A model generated the notes under the pieces. It searched no databases. It had not been told where the DNA came from and saw only the letters and a program-made list of their open reading frames with translations. Below are positions 22,801 through 33,967 of a stretch of DNA of 64,000 nt, in pieces. The translations under genes were made by a program, and so were the position numbers. The stretch's first letter is position 1, and each line of letters starts with the position of its first letter. This DNA comes from Podarcis raffonei (lineage: Eukaryota > Chordata > Lepidosauria > Squamata > Lacertidae). Location of the stretch: contig NC_070617.1 of assembly GCF_027172205.1 (NCBI RefSeq), positions 1,247,501 through 1,311,500 of the forward strand. The letters are read 5' to 3'.

Positions 22801-23483
22801 CACAGCACATACATAAACTATGGAGGTGGTGATGGTAATGGACCCGGATGGCTTCAAAAGTGGATTAGAGATATTTATGGCAGAGAAGGTTGTCAGTGAA
22901 TGCTAAGCACAATGGCATTTCCATTCTCACAAGAAAAATAATAATACGAATTTCAAGGATGTCTGTGTTTCAGAAGGTTTGGATTACATAGGGTTGCCTT
23001 TAAAAGGTAATTGAATCCATTTTCTTCCCCCCTTTCTTCTTGCAGCCAGTCCAGGGAGTGGTTCCGCTTGTCATTTACTCTGACTCTATCTACTCCCACC
23101 CCCCCACACTCCCTTCAGCCCCACAAGTCCCATTGGGAACCTTCCAGCACTGTTCAGACGGCTTTCTGAACATCCCTGTTGCCCTTGTTACCTGATTGTG
23201 ATGATTATTATAACTTAGGGCTCCCCCCTCACTTCAGAGATATATAAAAAAAATCATGTTCTTACACATATTCCTCAACAAGCATTTCCCGTGGGTTCTC
23301 CTTGAAGCTTAGTGGCATGAAGGATGGTGCTTGCAGCTGTGAAGTGATACAACCGATGATGAAGTGCCCTGGCTGATAATACTGGTGTTGGATGTGAATG
23401 GGGTCAGTCACACAATACAAGGCAGCAGGTACCCAAAACAGAGGGAACACTATGAGTAGCAGCAACAAGAACAACACTAACAT
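15924..23483 (-). CDS. V2R-C: vomeronasal type-2 receptor, complete
   Basis: Family C chemosensory GPCR. Six exons: 23266-23483, 21897-22188, 20789-21631, 18870-19097, 18338-18464 and 15924-16819, all GT-AG, phases 2,0,0,0,1, giving 867 residues with no stop. Residues 1-27 are the signal peptide; up to 451 the Venus-flytrap domain; 452-569 its end plus the cysteine-rich part; 570-867 the seven-membrane part. It is the shortest complete receptor here: exon 1 is short and exon 3 has 281 codons. It is also the most divergent of the set ([33 protein letters not shown]). It looks functional. A Sauria SINE, a CORE-SINE and an L2-like LINE sit in its introns without touching exons. Confidence 0.93.
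17022..17274 (-). mobile_element. CORE-SINE / MIR-like SINE
   Basis: On the minus strand: GAGCCAGCGTGGTGTAGTGG head, B-box GGGTTTGATTCC, core GCTGGGTGACCTTGGGCTAG, then AGCTGCTTCGAGACTCTTT. Nearly full length, in V2R-C intron 5; better preserved than the copy at 11390-11571. Confidence 0.82.
17836..18186 (-). mobile_element. Sauria SINE with 13-bp target duplication
   Basis: Minus-strand order: tRNA-like head with GGTGGCACG and GGTTTGAATCCCTGC boxes, middle GCAAGTAGATAAATAGGTA, CATGCTGGCCACATGACC, and the Bov-B-type tail ending GGGGTCCTTTACCTTTACC. AGATGTTTATTAG flanks it exactly on both sides (17823-17835 and 18187-18199), so insertion is fairly recent. Located in V2R-C intron 5. Confidence 0.92.
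18338..18464 (-). CDS. V2R-C exon 5 (cysteine-rich NCD3G)
   Basis: 127 bp; [17 protein letters not shown], then [16 protein letters not shown] with all expected cysteines. Acceptor TTGGTTAG, donor GTAGGA. Confidence 0.92.
18870..19097 (-). CDS. V2R-C exon 4
   Basis: 228 bp, open. [20 protein letters not shown] and [18 protein letters not shown] are typical; ends HQSFNQ at donor GTAGC. Acceptor CTCTGCAG. Confidence 0.9.
19851..20604 (-). mobile_element. L2-like LINE, 5'-truncated, with AAT tail
   Basis: An AAT microsatellite (19851-19872) marks the 3' end, followed on the minus strand by the 3' UTR block (GCCCTGAGCCCGGCCTTGGC) and a C-terminal RT frame with [42 protein letters not shown] and WWNALP. 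It is closely related to the long LINE at 46065-49244. In V2R-C intron 3. Confidence 0.88.
20789..21631 (-). CDS. V2R-C exon 3
   Basis: 843 bp, 281 codons, open; starts VTYSSFNP, includes [28 protein letters not shown] and [20 protein letters not shown]. Acceptor TTCTCTAG, donor GTAAGG. Confidence 0.92.
21897..22188 (-). CDS. V2R-C exon 2
   Basis: 292 bp; acceptor TTGTTTCAG, donor GTAAGA. Contains [19 protein letters not shown], the sequon in LPNITLGF, and [10 protein letters not shown]. The final block reads YKILQ where others read (Y/F)KIPQ. Confidence 0.92.
22189..23265. other. V2R-C intron 1
   Basis: About 1.1 kb; I see no gene and no recognisable repeat. Confidence 0.45.
23266..23483 (-). 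CDS. V2R-C exon 1
   Basis: ATG at 23481-23483, hydrophobic signal [18 protein letters not shown], then [19 protein letters not shown], the exon-1 pattern. Donor GTAAGA; phase 2 end. Confidence 0.87.
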
Positions 23484-24395
23484 TTTGTGATGAAAACCTT
23501 CTTCTCTTAACTCTAAATCACCATGTTCTATCTAGGCTCATTACCACCATCCACTGTCAGACTATTTTAGCACCTATTGCTGCCCCAGCTCTGATCTCTA
23601 GGTAGAACAGTTCTCATTGGCACTGGGGTTGCATTTTATAAGGATTCTGAATTTTCTTTATGGTCTATGGACTTCAAAATGCCATGTGGATATTGCCAAA
23701 GGAAGAGTGAATCACAGTGAATTGAGATAATTGTGTGTTTCACAGTCCCTGGAGCATTGCACTCTTTGTGACACCACCTGCAGTGAACAAAACATGTTTT
23801 CTCCCTCTTGACAAGAACCTTCTCTGTTCCATTGTGGATCAGGCAAAAACTTTGGGCTCAGGAAGGTCTGGATGGATGTAGAAATAGCAATGGGTTAACT
23901 GGCCCATGGAGTGGAAACTTACACAAATTGCAGGATTCCCCCAAAATAGACCAGAGGCAATTAATATTTCATCCAGCAGAGCTTTACTGCTACTGAAGGC
24001 AAATGAGCTTAGTGGTCACAAATACAATACAGTCAGGATTGGGGCAGTCCATAAGAATTCCAGTTGCAGAAGACTTAATTTAAATTTACAATAAATTAAA
24101 ATAAGACTAAACCTCAACCCTATATACAGAACACTGCACCTGAAGAGATAGAAAGAGAAGGTGAAACCCAGGCTCCTTCTGATCTCTTATTATAGTCAGC
24201 ATGACCGTGACAGAAGAAATAACAGAACAAGTCTAAGCCAGCTGTACTTAGTTTCTCTGAAGGAATAACCCAAACATCCCAAATCTTCTGCTTGCTTCTT
24301 TCACACAGAGAAGCTCCCAGAAACCTCTTGAATTAATTAGAATAGGAAATATCTCTACACATCAGATCAATACTTTCCGTACCAAGAAATGCAAT
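23484..24395. other. Head-to-head spacer, left part
   Basis: Lies upstream of V2R-C and faces the plus-strand gene set. It would hold the V2R-C promoter, but I can point to no specific element. No coding signal. Confidence 0.45.
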
Positions 24396-24410
24396 CTGAC
24401 AGTCAGGTCC

Positions 24411-24412
<2 letters not shown>

Positions 24413-24458
<46 letters not shown>
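24413..24458. repeat. AT dinucleotide microsatellite
   Basis: About 23 uninterrupted AT units at the 3' end of the L1, where a poly(A) tail would be expected; probably grown from the tail next to the GATA of the target site. Confidence 0.9.
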
Positions 24459-24462
<4 letters not shown>

Positions 24463-25962
24463 AATTTTTATTGATTTTTACAATATTAACGACAAACAAA
24501 AACACAAAACAACAAAATAACAAACATAAATCATAACCTTATTAAAAATAACAGTTATTAACTTTGTAAAGCGACTTCCTCATTTCCCCTTAGTTGAATT
24601 TCATTGCAAATCCTTATAACGGTTTTCCAAAACCCAATTTTTATACACTTTAAATTGAACATTAACATCTTTAAATCTTCTCCTTATAGTATTAAACACA
24701 TTATTTTATCAGTTAACATAAATACAATCCTAAGCCCATTAAATATCTGGAAGCTATTTCCGATTAGTTTAGCTTAACACATTTAACTAAATAATCATTA
24801 AATTTATTCCATTCCTCGTGGTATTCCTCCTCCTTCTGGTCTCGGACTCTTCCGGTTAGGTTGGCTAGCTCCAAAAAGTCCATCATCTTCATCTGCCATT
24901 CTTCTACTGTTGGTATTTCTTGGATTTTCCACTTTTTAGCTAACAAAATACGAGCCACAGTTGTGGCATACAAAAATAGTTTAACATCTTTCTTGGGCAT
25001 TTCCAAACCTGTTATTCCAAGAAGAAAGGCCTCTGGTTTCTTTATAAATGTATATTTCAACATTTTTTTCAATTCATTATAAATCTTTCCCCAGAAGTCT
25101 TTCACCTTGGGGCAGATCCACCACATATGAAAGAATGTTCCTTCCTTCTCTTTACATTTCCAACATATATTATCACAATTGTGATACATCTTTGCTAATT
25201 TTACAGGAGTCAAATACCATCTATACATCATCTTCATAATATTTTCCTTTAACAAAGTACATGCAGTGAACTTGACCCCTTTCTTCCACAATCTTTCCCA
25301 GTCTTCAAACATTATATTATGTCCTAAATCTCTTGCCCAATCTATCATCACAGATTTAACTTGTTCATCTTTAGTATGCCACTCCAGCAAAAGCTTGTAC
25401 ATTTTAGATAATTTTTACCTTCAGTATCCAACAACTCCGTCTCCAACTTAGATTTTTCCAAGGCAAAACCATTTCTCTTATCCAATTTATACAATTCATT
25501 AATCTGGTGGTAATGTAGCCAATTTAGCTTATCTTTAATTTGCTCAAATGGTTTTAATTTATAACCTTCCTCCTCCTCTATTAATAAATCATAATATCTC
25601 AACCATTTGGTATCCATATTTAATTTTTTCTGGGCCTTTGCCTCCATTGGTGAAAGCCGTCCGGGCGTCTTTCTTTCTAAAAGGTCTTTGTATTTTATCC
25701 AAACATTATACAATGATTTCCTAATTATATGCTTTTTAAATGCTTTATGGGCTTTTACCTTATCATACCACAAATATGCATGCCAACCAAACACATTATC
25801 GAATCCCTCCAAGTCTAATAAGTCTGTATCTTCTAATTTTATCCAGTCTTTAATCCAACAAAGTGCAGCAACTTCAAAATAAATTTTTAAACCTGGCACA
25901 GAGAATCCCCCTCTTTCTTTGGAATCCGTTAGTAATTTATATTTAATTCTGGGTTTTCTCCC
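24416..25962 (-). mobile_element. L1 LINE, 5'-truncated, 20-bp target duplication
   Basis: The minus strand encodes the end of L1 ORF2: a frame with GGFSVPGLKIYFEVAALCW, then one with CWKCKEKEGTFFHMWWICP, the C-terminal cysteine motif of L1. These lie in two frames (25348-25960 and 24764-25402), so at least one frameshift exists. The 3' UTR follows and ends in an A+T-rich tail at 24416. An identical 20-bp repeat (CTGACAGTCAGGTCCAGATA) flanks it at 24396-24415 and 25963-25982. Confidence 0.92.
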
Positions 25963-26167
25963 CTGACAGTCAGGTCCAGATAAAATAGTGTCTTGAATAG
26001 CAAGGGAGTAAGAGCTCTCTCCCAAATACCTAGGACAGCCAGCCCCAGTTAGGGAGCACAATACTGTATTAGGGCACAATGCTGAGCATCCTCTTTCCTG
26101 CTCCCAAACTCGACTCCCAAGAGCCATCCAGTCTAACCACCTGTGGTTAATACTAATACTAATACTG

Positions 26168-26259
26168 TAAAGTCTCATTCATATCGTTGTAATGCTGGTC
26201 TTGATAATTTTAGTGCACATAACGCTGCCATGTACAGAAACCAAACATTTCTTTTTCAG

Positions 26260-26311
<52 letters not shown>

Positions 26312-27338
26312 TTATTATTTATACCCCGCCCATCTGGCTGGGCCTCCCCAGCCACTCTGGGCGGCTTCCAAAAAAATATTAAAATACCATAATGCATCAA
26401 ACATTAGAAGCTTCCCTAAACAGGGCTGCCTTCAGATGTCTTCTAAAAGTCTGGTAGTTGTTTTTCTCTTTGACATCTGGTAGGAGGGCATTCCACAGGG
26501 CGGGTGCCACCATCGAGAAGGCCCTCTGCCTGGTTCCCTGTAGCTTTGCTTCTCGCAATGAGGGAACCACCAGAAGGCCCTCGGCGCTGGACCTCAGTGT
26601 CCAGGCAGAACGATGGGGGTGGAGACGCTCCTTCAGGTATACTGGACCGAGGCTGTTTAGGGCTTTAAAGGTCAGCACCAACACTTTGAATTGTGCTGGG
26701 AAACGTACTGGGAGCCAATGTAGGTCTTTCAAGACCGGTGTTATATGGTCTCGGCGGCCGCCCCCAGTCACCAGTCTAGCTGCCGCATTCTGGATTAGTT
26801 GTAGTTTCTGAGTCACCTTCAAAGGTAGCCCCACGTAGAGTGCATTGCAGTAGTCCAAGCGGGAGATAACCAGAGCATGCAACACTCTGGCGAGACAGTC
26901 CGCAGGCAGATAGGGTCTCAGCCTACGTACCAGATGGAGCTGGTAAACAGCTGCCCTGGACACAGATTTGACCTGTGCCTCCATGGACAGCTGTGAGTCC
27001 AAAATGACTCCCAGGCTGCGCACTTGGTCCTTCAGGGGCACAGTTACCCCATTCAGGACGAGGGAATCCTCCACACCTGCCCGCCTCCTGTCCCCCAAAA
27101 ACAGTACGACAGTTTGGACGACAAAAACAGTATGGACGACTGCTTTCTATGTCCACAAGATCATTACCCAGACCTAGAACAGGATTTGTGCATTCCAAAA
27201 TGCATCAGTTTCTTGTCTTATACAGAGCCTTTGGGGATCAGTCTGGCCACTTTGGCTCTTTCGTTTTCCTTCATCACAGCTTTGGTGCTTTGCACCTTCA
27301 TTAAGCACCAGGACACTCTCATCGTCAAAGCCAACAAT
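26168..27338 (+). pseudogene. Dead V2R exon 6 (front part), split by an L2-like LINE
   Basis: 26168-26262 matches the end of V2R-D intron 5 and its acceptor (34800-34896), down to TTTTTCAGATAT. Then comes the LINE at 26264-27120. Then 27131-27338 resumes the exon 6 frame: DDCFLCPQDHYPDLEQDLC and one and a half membrane segments through IVKANN, where it stops at the edge of the block shared with V2R-E. The remaining two thirds of the exon are absent. First-loop text is HQDTLIVKANN. No exons 1-5 are seen to its left. It is a former close relative of D and E. Confidence 0.85.
26264..27120 (-). mobile_element. L2-like LINE, 5'-truncated, with AAT tail
   Basis: Left end is an AAT microsatellite (26264-26311). 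The minus strand then encodes the RT C-terminal region in one open frame of about 233 codons: [69 protein letters not shown]. Its sequence is a different subfamily from the 46 kb LINE. It landed within the first codons of the V2R exon 6 relic. Confidence 0.88.
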
Positions 27339-28176
27339 TAATGCTCTCATTGCGTGATTCAGCAGGATGGTGGATCTATCGATATGCTCGGTAGATGCAC
27401 ATCTTGATTATTCTCCAGACTGCAAATCTAGTGAATTAACTACATGTTACTGGTGCCTGCTACTATGGGTTGTATCCAACATTAGTCATACTCAGAGTAG
27501 ACCCATTGAATTCATGTACCTAAATTAGTTATTGCATTAATGTAAATGGGTCTGCTCTAAGCATTACTAACTTTGGATGCAACCCAATGTGTTTCTTACT
27601 AGGATATTTAACTCTTAGCTAACCATACTGTTTACTCAATGGCCACTGAAGTTTTCACCTGGATTTCCAAAAGTATTTCTTTCTTTAAAACCTTCTAAAT
27701 ATGAGACCTTTTATGTAGACTTTGCAAAGAAGTCATTTGTGGTTGATTAGTCTTATCCCAGGCTCACTTGTTTTCTGGTGGGCTTTTCAGTTGCTCTTGG
27801 TCATTACAAGCTGATGCCTCTCTTGCTGTCCACGTGATGAAGACCACAGAAGACCTGCCGAGATCAGATAAACATGTTGTCCTCATTGTCTCATAGAATC
27901 TGTGATTCTAAATAGGCAATTATTGTTCTTCCTAACTATCAAATTAAACATGATGACTTCTACTTTCCCACAAAGTCCCAAGAGAGCTTCAGCACTAATC
28001 GCCAGCCAAACCATGCACAGAAGAAGGAAGTATGCTGTCAATAAACCTTGTATCATTCCATGCTGTGGCTAGAGACAGTCAGGGCTCTTGACACTTTGAT
28101 CATTGATACTTTATCTTCTGCAGTTTGAGCTGTGCCTCTACCTACTGTGTGTCCATTCAAGCCATGCTTGAAGATA

Positions 28177-28436
28177 ATGAGTATGAATGGGTGTGGAGAA
28201 GAATTTTTTTCTTGCAAGTTAGTGGCATTTCTAGTATTAGTACTAGTGTTTTTGCCTCAGGTAGTGTGCAAGATTCCAGATGTCAAATGTGGCACCAGTG
28301 ACCCTCTTCCTATTCTTCATAAGTTCCACCATCCAGGAGATCTCACCATTGCTGGCATCGTGTCTATGATGTACATATTTTCCACTCCAATAATGTTCAT
28401 AGAATGTCCCTCCATGGACCTCTTTGATGGAACTTT
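28177..28436 (+). CDS. V2R-D exon 1
   Basis: 260 bp, phase 2 end at donor GTAAGA. Hydrophobic signal [14 protein letters not shown], then [20 protein letters not shown], the form shared with E and F. Confidence 0.87.
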
Positions 28437-31400
28437 GTAAGATTTTTAAACTTTCCATTATACGGATCACCAACGGGGTATGCATGCACCCCCAGAGATC
28501 TTCCCTGGTGCCCACAGTGTTCCCCCCTTGCTTCACTGAAATTTTTCTTGAAAGACGCCTTGTATTATAACTGATAGAATAGGTTGCCCTGTGTGTTTGG
28601 TATGTGTTTGAAGTTTGCAAATGGGACTATGGCTCTCCAAAGCTTGGGCTGCCTGATATATTAAATAGCCTGTCCTATGAATCCGATGGTGCTTTGTGGG
28701 CTTTCCATGAGTATCTTGTTGGCCACTATGTGAGAGAGCACTGGAAAAGATGGATCTTAGGTTACAGCCCCTAAAAACTGGGATTACCATCAAAGGAGTG
28801 ATCCAACTAATGGTGTTGCAGGGACCTCCAGTGGTGATCTTAACTTCCACTTGCCTCTGATTGTCTTGGACACAAAATATTGAAATAATTTGCATTCAAC
28901 ACACCAATTCACAGAAAAATTATATATAGATGTAGAAATAGAACTTCTAAATGGTTTACAAGGATATAAGATAGAACAAAGTTCACTATTGTAGCCATCA
29001 AAACTAGGCCACTGTTCTTAAATGGAAGGTGAGGTATGGATAAAAATGGTTCATTTTTAATTATTTCTGATAGTTCAGGGATTCTGCTCACTCTCATTTT
29101 GTAAGGTGCAATTGGTGTGCATGTATACGTTTTTAGAAATGAGACATTGTCAAATTCTGGATGTGCCAGTGCCATTCTGAAAACCAAAGCTAAGAAATTC
29201 AAATCTCCCAAATATGTGAAAAAACTTCCTATGAGAAATTTGCACCCTAGTACTTACCAACTTCTCTCAAAATAGTATTGGGTGATGGAGCCCATGTGAC
29301 AAAAGGCCAACTGTGCATGACAACATTTCTTCATTCTTGGGATGGAAACAATTTGTAAATCCTCCAATTCTGAAGGAAACGCACTGTGACACAACATAAA
29401 ACTCTCATTTCAGGTTCATGATACAAATCTACCAGCATGTTCTGGCACTGATATTTGCTGTAAAGGAGATCAATGAAAATCCCAAGATTTTGCCTAATCT
29501 CACCCTCGGCTTCCATATCTACAATAGTTATTTCAATCCAAGATGGACCTACCAGGCCGCACTGGAGCTCTTCTCCACCCAGGGCAGATTCATCCCTAAC
29601 TACAAATGTGATAATGTCAACAATCCAGTAGCTGTCATAGGGGGGCCGACCTCTGTAGTGTGCCTCCACATGGTGGACACCCTGTGCATCTACAAGATTC
29701 CACAGGTAATACATGTATGTGGAGCTGAAGAATTTATGAGAGCATCAGCCACATCCCTTGGTTTCAGATACTGATATGTACATTGAAGATAGGAATTGAT
29801 TCCATATCTTCCATACCATATTTAATAGTGGAGGATTTGACAGGTTGTCCCTTTAAATGTATTAAGGCGTGAGCCTTTACTGAGAGAATACAGTGGTTGG
29901 GGCATTTGGGGGGTTGTTGGGGGGTGTGTGTGTGTGTGTGTTATAGTGCTTTGCGGAGACATGTTGATGCACTTGTGGCCATGCTTATGGTTGCGCTAGT
30001 GTACCAGTATCTGGTCTTATCTGCAAGATATGCCCTTAGATCCCAATGTACTTTCTGTCTACCTCGCTATAAGACCTGCTATAGGATTAGCCAATGTGGT
30101 GTCTTCCACTTATGAAAAACATGTAGGTTATGGGTGATAGGCAATTAAGTCAGACAAAGGATCACCTCTGTGTATGACTTATGCTATATGTCAGAAACAT
30201 TTAACATACCATCGGCAACTAATCAAAGGCAGCTCCAAAAAAGATACCTTTAACATGATCTGGTCTCCCTTTTTCTCTTTTATTGAAGAAGAACAGTGTA
30301 TTTTAAAGCCACCATCATCACTGAGGTTTCTGTGGAGGGGATATATTCCTTGGAATTGAATGGTATTGTAACTGTATTGTAACTTTTGAATAATTCTTTT
30401 GTTTTTTTAAAAAAGAAAGAAACATTTACGGTAAGTTAACTAAGATCAGATATTTTTTAAATTCAGAAGGCCGTGTTTCCTTAAAATGAACACATTCATT
30501 AGATCAGGGTCAGCCAAAATGTTTACCCTCCAAAAATTGTGGACTACAATTCTCATAGTCTCTGACCATTGGCCATGTTGACTGGGACTTATGTGAACTG
30601 GAGTCCAAAACACCTCCTGAGCAGCATGGCATCTACTCCTGAATTACACTGACATCATGTGAGATGTCTGTGAAACTGACTGACTACTCCACTGTGCTGT
30701 TCCATGAGGGCATCTATTCTGTCCTCCATTCTGGAGAAGCTGCCATATATGTTTCCTCTGGTGCAATTGTGTTCTCTATATCATTTTCCTAACCTTAATT
30801 TCCCCCCATATTATTTAGTTCATCTATGGCGTTGCTCCAGTGATAAATAAGAAAAGTCAGACTGTCCTCTACCACCAGATGTTTCCGGATGTGGATCATC
30901 AGTATAAAGGGATTCTTCAGTTACTGCTTCATTTCAGGTGGACTTGGATTGGGGTGGTATCTGCACATGATGACAACGGAGAAAAATTCATACATACAGT
31001 GGTTCCCATGTTTGCTCAGAGAGACATCTGCTTTGATTTCATGATATCAATGCCTCAATTTACTCACTCCAGTGACTTTGATAAGAAAATTGATGAGTTG
31101 ATTAAAACATGCAATGTTATCCGGAATAGCACTGTTAATGCAATGATTGTTCATGGTGAAATTGATACCATGTTAAGTCTGAGAATGCTGCCCGTCTACA
31201 CTGACTGGGGGAGATCAACAAATGACAAAGGTAAAATCTGGATTATGACATCCCAGATGGGTTTCACATCAGTTTCCTTTCAAAGAAATTGGGACATAGA
31301 TTTCCTTCATGGCGCTATCTCCGTTGCAGTTCACTCAAAGGAGGTAATAGGATTCCAGAAATTTCTTCAGATGATAAAACCTTCTTTAGGAAACCAATAT

Positions 31401-33924
31401 GACTTTATCAGAGAGTTTTGGGGAGACGCATTTGAATGTTCTTTCCTCAATCCCATGATAGACGTAGAAAATGGAAAAATCTGCACTGGAAGGGAGAAAC
31501 TGGAGACTCTTCCTGCCTCTGTTTTTGAAATGAGCATGACAGGCCACAGCTACAGTGTTTACACTGCTGTCTTTGCTGCGGCACATGCATTGCATGCCAT
31601 GCATTCATCAAGGTTCAAGCACAGAGCAATGGTGGATGAAGGAAGAATGAAGATTCTGAGTCAACAGCTGTGGAAGGTAATGTTCTGAGCACACTAAGAA
31701 TGTAGGAACGTAAGAGCATAGAATCATAGAATTATAGAGTTGGTAGAGACCTGAAGAGTCATCTAGTCTAACACCCAGGAATCTCAGCTAAAGCATCCAT
31801 GACAGATGGCCATCCAACCTCTGCTTAAAAATCTCCAAGGAAGGAGAGTCCACAACTTCCCAAGGGAGACCATTCCACAACCGAACAGCCCTTGCTGTCA
31901 GAAAGTTCTTCCTGATGTTTAGTCGGAATCTCCTTTCATGTAACTTGTATTCATTGGTTCAGGTCCTACCCTCCAGAAAAGGAGAAAACAACCTTGCTCC
32001 ATTTTCCATTAGACAGCCCTTAAGATACTTGAAGATGGCCATCAATCTCCTCTTTTTCAGGCTAAACATCCCCAACTCCCTCCATCTGGGGCAACTCCCT
32101 CAATCTGGCAGGAGAAAACAAGCTTGCTGCATCTTCCATGTGACAGTCCTTCAATTATTTGAAGATGACTATCATATCTGCTCCCAGTCTCTTTTCCAGG
32201 CTAGACATGTCTAGCTCCTTCAACCGTTCCTCATAAGGGTTGGTTTAGAGACCCTTGATCGCTCTGCTCCTGTCTCTTCCATCTGTTGATGGGCGAAGGG
32301 CAGGAATCATTCTATGCATGTCTAGTTGACAAATCTTCTGTTTCTAAATCTTAATGTAAATTTGAATTTGGGTGGATCCAGCTTTAGTCATTCTTAGGGC
32401 AAACTTTTCGTTAGATAGATTCATTGAAACCCCCATGATTTCCTCATGAATTGCTATTTCCTTCCTTCCCAATTTAGCTCAACCACTTTGTAAGAAGCAT
32501 CTCATTTAATACTAGTGCTGGAGGGAAAGTATCTTTCAATGAAAATGGTGAGGTAGAGGCTGGATTTGATATTATGAATTGGCTCACGTTCCCAAACCAG
32601 TCTTTCTGCAGAGTCAAAGTTGGAAGCATAGACCCCATGGCTCCTCAAGAAGAAGTGCTCACTATTTCTGAGGAAGCCATTGTGTGGCCCAACAGGTTTA
32701 ACCAGGTAAGGTCCATTCGTGTATTGGGGGCTATCCATTAGTCCCATCTTCAATTTTTCACCATTCAGATACTGGCATAGCTCTGCTCATCTATAGCTTT
32801 AGTGTACACATGCGGACATGGGTGCAGAGGTTTCTTTGCTGTGTCAGTTGGGTGATTTCACCCATCCAAAACCTTCTTTTCATCAAATAAAATATTCTCC
32901 TTGGAAAACTTTAACATTTAAAGAATTTGTAGACATTTGTCCTGAAAGGTTGTAATCAAGGATTAAATTGAACATACTTCTAAACATCACCCAGAAATGT
33001 AGAAGTATAAACACAAAAAAATGAATAAAAATAGGCTTAAAAGAATAAGCAAACTATAACCAAGCAAAAACAACCAATTTCATCGGCGGGACAGGAAATT
33101 ATAGTAACCTGCATTTCAATGTGTTCCAAAATATGAGATGGTGCATAGAGTTCCCATTTTTTATCATATGGACAAGTGTTACCAGTAGCAGAAAAGGTTC
33201 TATGAAGCCTCTGCATTCTAAATTCCAGATGTATTGCTATTTTGGAAACCTAACATAAACTCAACGCATTTCCACATGGATACCAGTATAACGAGATGAG
33301 ATATAAATGTTGGAGTTCAATAATGCTTACACATTTATTAAAGAGTCAAAGGTGTTTGCATTGAAGATCTGATTTTATTAAACTGCCTCAACCTCAGCTC
33401 CAAAGTGAGTGTTAACCACCTGGCATGAGGCAATAGACACACGACCCCCATCATACCCCATAGGAATAATCCAACCCACACTCTGAGCCCTACAAGAGTT
33501 GTTCCAGTTATTGCTGGTTCCTCATGACCCTCACATTAAAATATGTGCTTAGAGAAGACTGGCCAAATCTCCAACCCCAAAGATGGTTCGCCTTTCATGG
33601 GTTAGGGGGTAACACTGCAGAATTTCACCATCTAGTAAACATCCTCCTCTTTCATCTGTGGACAGGCACAGCCTCTTTCTCTTTGTAATGACAATTGCCC
33701 CTTGGGTTATCGTAAGGCAAAGAAGGAAGGGATGCCATTTTGCTGCTATGATTGCCTTCCATGTCCAGAAGGGAAGATTTCCAACCAAACAGGTAAGGAA
33801 GTCATGTACAGAGTCTATGGACACTAATGGGGTCACTAACCATCAATTGGAAAGGTTATGTAGAATTTAAGGATGGTTAGAATCAAAGAGTTAGAAGGGC
33901 CATCCAGTCTAACCACTTGTGGTC

Positions 33925-33967
<43 letters not shown>

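Larger units (their letters stand above)
27339..29705 (+). repeat. Shared V2R 5' cassette, copy 1 (upstream of and inside V2R-D)
   Basis: This block matches 37214-39929 with only scattered differences by eye. It covers about 0.8 kb upstream, exon 1, intron 1 and exon 2. Copy 1 lacks about 350 bp present in copy 2 (about 38790-39135). To the left, copy 1 abuts the exon 6 relic; to the right, similarity stops at the exon-2 donor. Confidence 0.9.

Noticed and set aside
24050-24390. Stretch left of the L1 that looks repeat-like
   Set aside because: No ends, duplication or protein motif to assign it to any family.
26179-26400. Frames with poly-Leu or poly-Asn around 26264-26311
   Set aside because: Produced by the AAT microsatellite of the L2-like LINE.
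28243-28895. Minus-strand frames of 120-125 codons over V2R-D exon 1 and intron 1
   Set aside because: They overlap the exon antisense and are not kept as one frame in the V2R-E copy.
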